Source of the DNA: an uncultured Terriglobus sp.
GTDB lineage: Bacteria > Acidobacteriota > Terriglobia > Terriglobales > Acidobacteriaceae
Reading direction: 5' to 3'
Length of the DNA: 23,132 nt
NCBI GenBank assembly: GCA_937871605.1
Contig: CALMRM010000171.1
Coordinates: forward strand, 4,427-27,558
Part shown: in pieces, positions 22,945 to 23,132 of the stretch
Layout of the letters: each line of letters starts with the position of its first letter
Position numbering within the stretch: position 1 is the stretch's first letter
The notes under the pieces: generated by a model
Told to the model about the DNA's origin: nothing
Seen by the model: the letters and a program-made list of their open reading frames with translations, nothing else
Databases searched by the model: none
Program-made: the position numbers and the translations under genes

Positions 22945-22990
22945 CCACAAACGAAGGTTTGTGACCGCCTCTGCAGCTCACCTGCTTTGT
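22945..22990. repeat. palindromic repeat, copy B
   Basis: Core CACAAACGAAGGTTTGTG (22947-22964) is identical to copy A, followed by GACCGCCTCTGCAGCTCACCTG, which aligns with copy A with a few changes. It has the same orientation as copy A, 7.57 kb away. It lies about 80 bases upstream of the serine recombinase start. Confidence 0.68.
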
Positions 22991-23070
22991 TGACGATTCG
23001 AAGCCGAAACGCATTCTTTTCTCAGGTCATAATCTAGATGTCCACTTCTGACGTTTATGTTAGCGGGAGC

Positions 23071-23132
23071 ATGGTCATCGGTTACGCTCGCGTCTCGACG
23101 GAAAACCAGGACACCGAAGCCCAGCTCCCGGA
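23071..23132 (+). CDS. serine recombinase (resolvase family), N-terminus only
   Basis: The frame begins MVIGYARVSTENQDTEAQLP, the first strand and catalytic serine segment (Y-A-R-V-S) of small serine recombinases such as resolvases, invertases and transposon recombinases. It continues out of the window, so length and subgroup are unknown. The start at 23071 matches the family but GGGAG is only one base away; an in-frame ATG at 23038 would add 11 residues and is possible. Together with repeat copy B just upstream it marks another mobile-element edge. Confidence 0.85.
   Translation, partial: MVIGYARVSTENQDTEAQLP

Noticed and set aside
4792..23132. Second attachment site (repeat of the tRNA 3' end) within the window
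   Set aside because: I looked for the T-arm/acceptor sequence further right and saw no copy; the other island end may lie outside or be lost.
1..23132. CRISPR array
   Set aside because: No regularly spaced direct repeats were seen; the only repeat pair is 7.6 kb apart.

Overview
The window looks like chromosomal DNA of a GC-rich soil bacterium, most likely an acidobacterium of the Terriglobus/Granulicella/Edaphobacter type. The best hint is a TIGR03118-type secreted protein with an Ig-like domain and an acidobacterial-style '...VTATSG...LTVQ' tail. The taxonomy is inferred from protein style only.

Positions 1-4868 are intact core genes. On the minus strand runs an iron-sulfur cluster assembly unit in the order iscR, iscS, a 47-residue single-pass membrane protein, an MNT nucleotidyltransferase, a HEPN toxin, iscU, and an IscA/HesB-type carrier with a long N-terminal extension. 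The three genes between iscS and iscU are not standard isc components. They form a compact MntA/HepT-type toxin-antitoxin module with an extra small membrane gene coupled to iscS. Next come a PgsA-type phospholipid synthase and a tRNA-Val(GAC) with a good promoter.

Positions 4890-15175 are an accessory region that begins immediately 3' of the tRNA. It holds a tyrosine integrase (broken by an in-frame TGA), an excisionase-like HTH protein, a prim-pol fragment, a DUF4011/helicase gene (frameshifted and cut off just after Walker A), and a decayed serine recombinase. Small-molecule metabolism genes follow: a SnoaL-like protein, an alpha/beta hydrolase, an NmrA-like reductase, an SDR and a ketopantoate-reductase-like protein, with two TetR regulators. 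Nearly every enzyme gene here carries one or two single-base indels, mostly in short homopolymers. Undoing them restores plausible lengths for three enzymes (294, 343 and 316 residues). The two TetR genes, the SnoaL gene and the excisionase gene are intact.

Positions 15816-22275 are again intact and on the plus strand. A secreted TIGR03118 protein ends in a clear intrinsic terminator. It is followed by a tightly overlapping four-gene unit: an OmpR-type response regulator, a membrane histidine kinase, an outer-membrane beta-barrel protein with a coiled-coil N-terminus, and a periplasmic cupredoxin with a full His/Cys/His/Met type-I copper ligand set. This looks like a self-contained envelope copper or redox sensing system whose signal is unknown.

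The right end (22276-23132) holds a TPR-protein remnant, a second copy of a palindromic repeat also seen at 15374, and the start of a serine recombinase that runs off the window.
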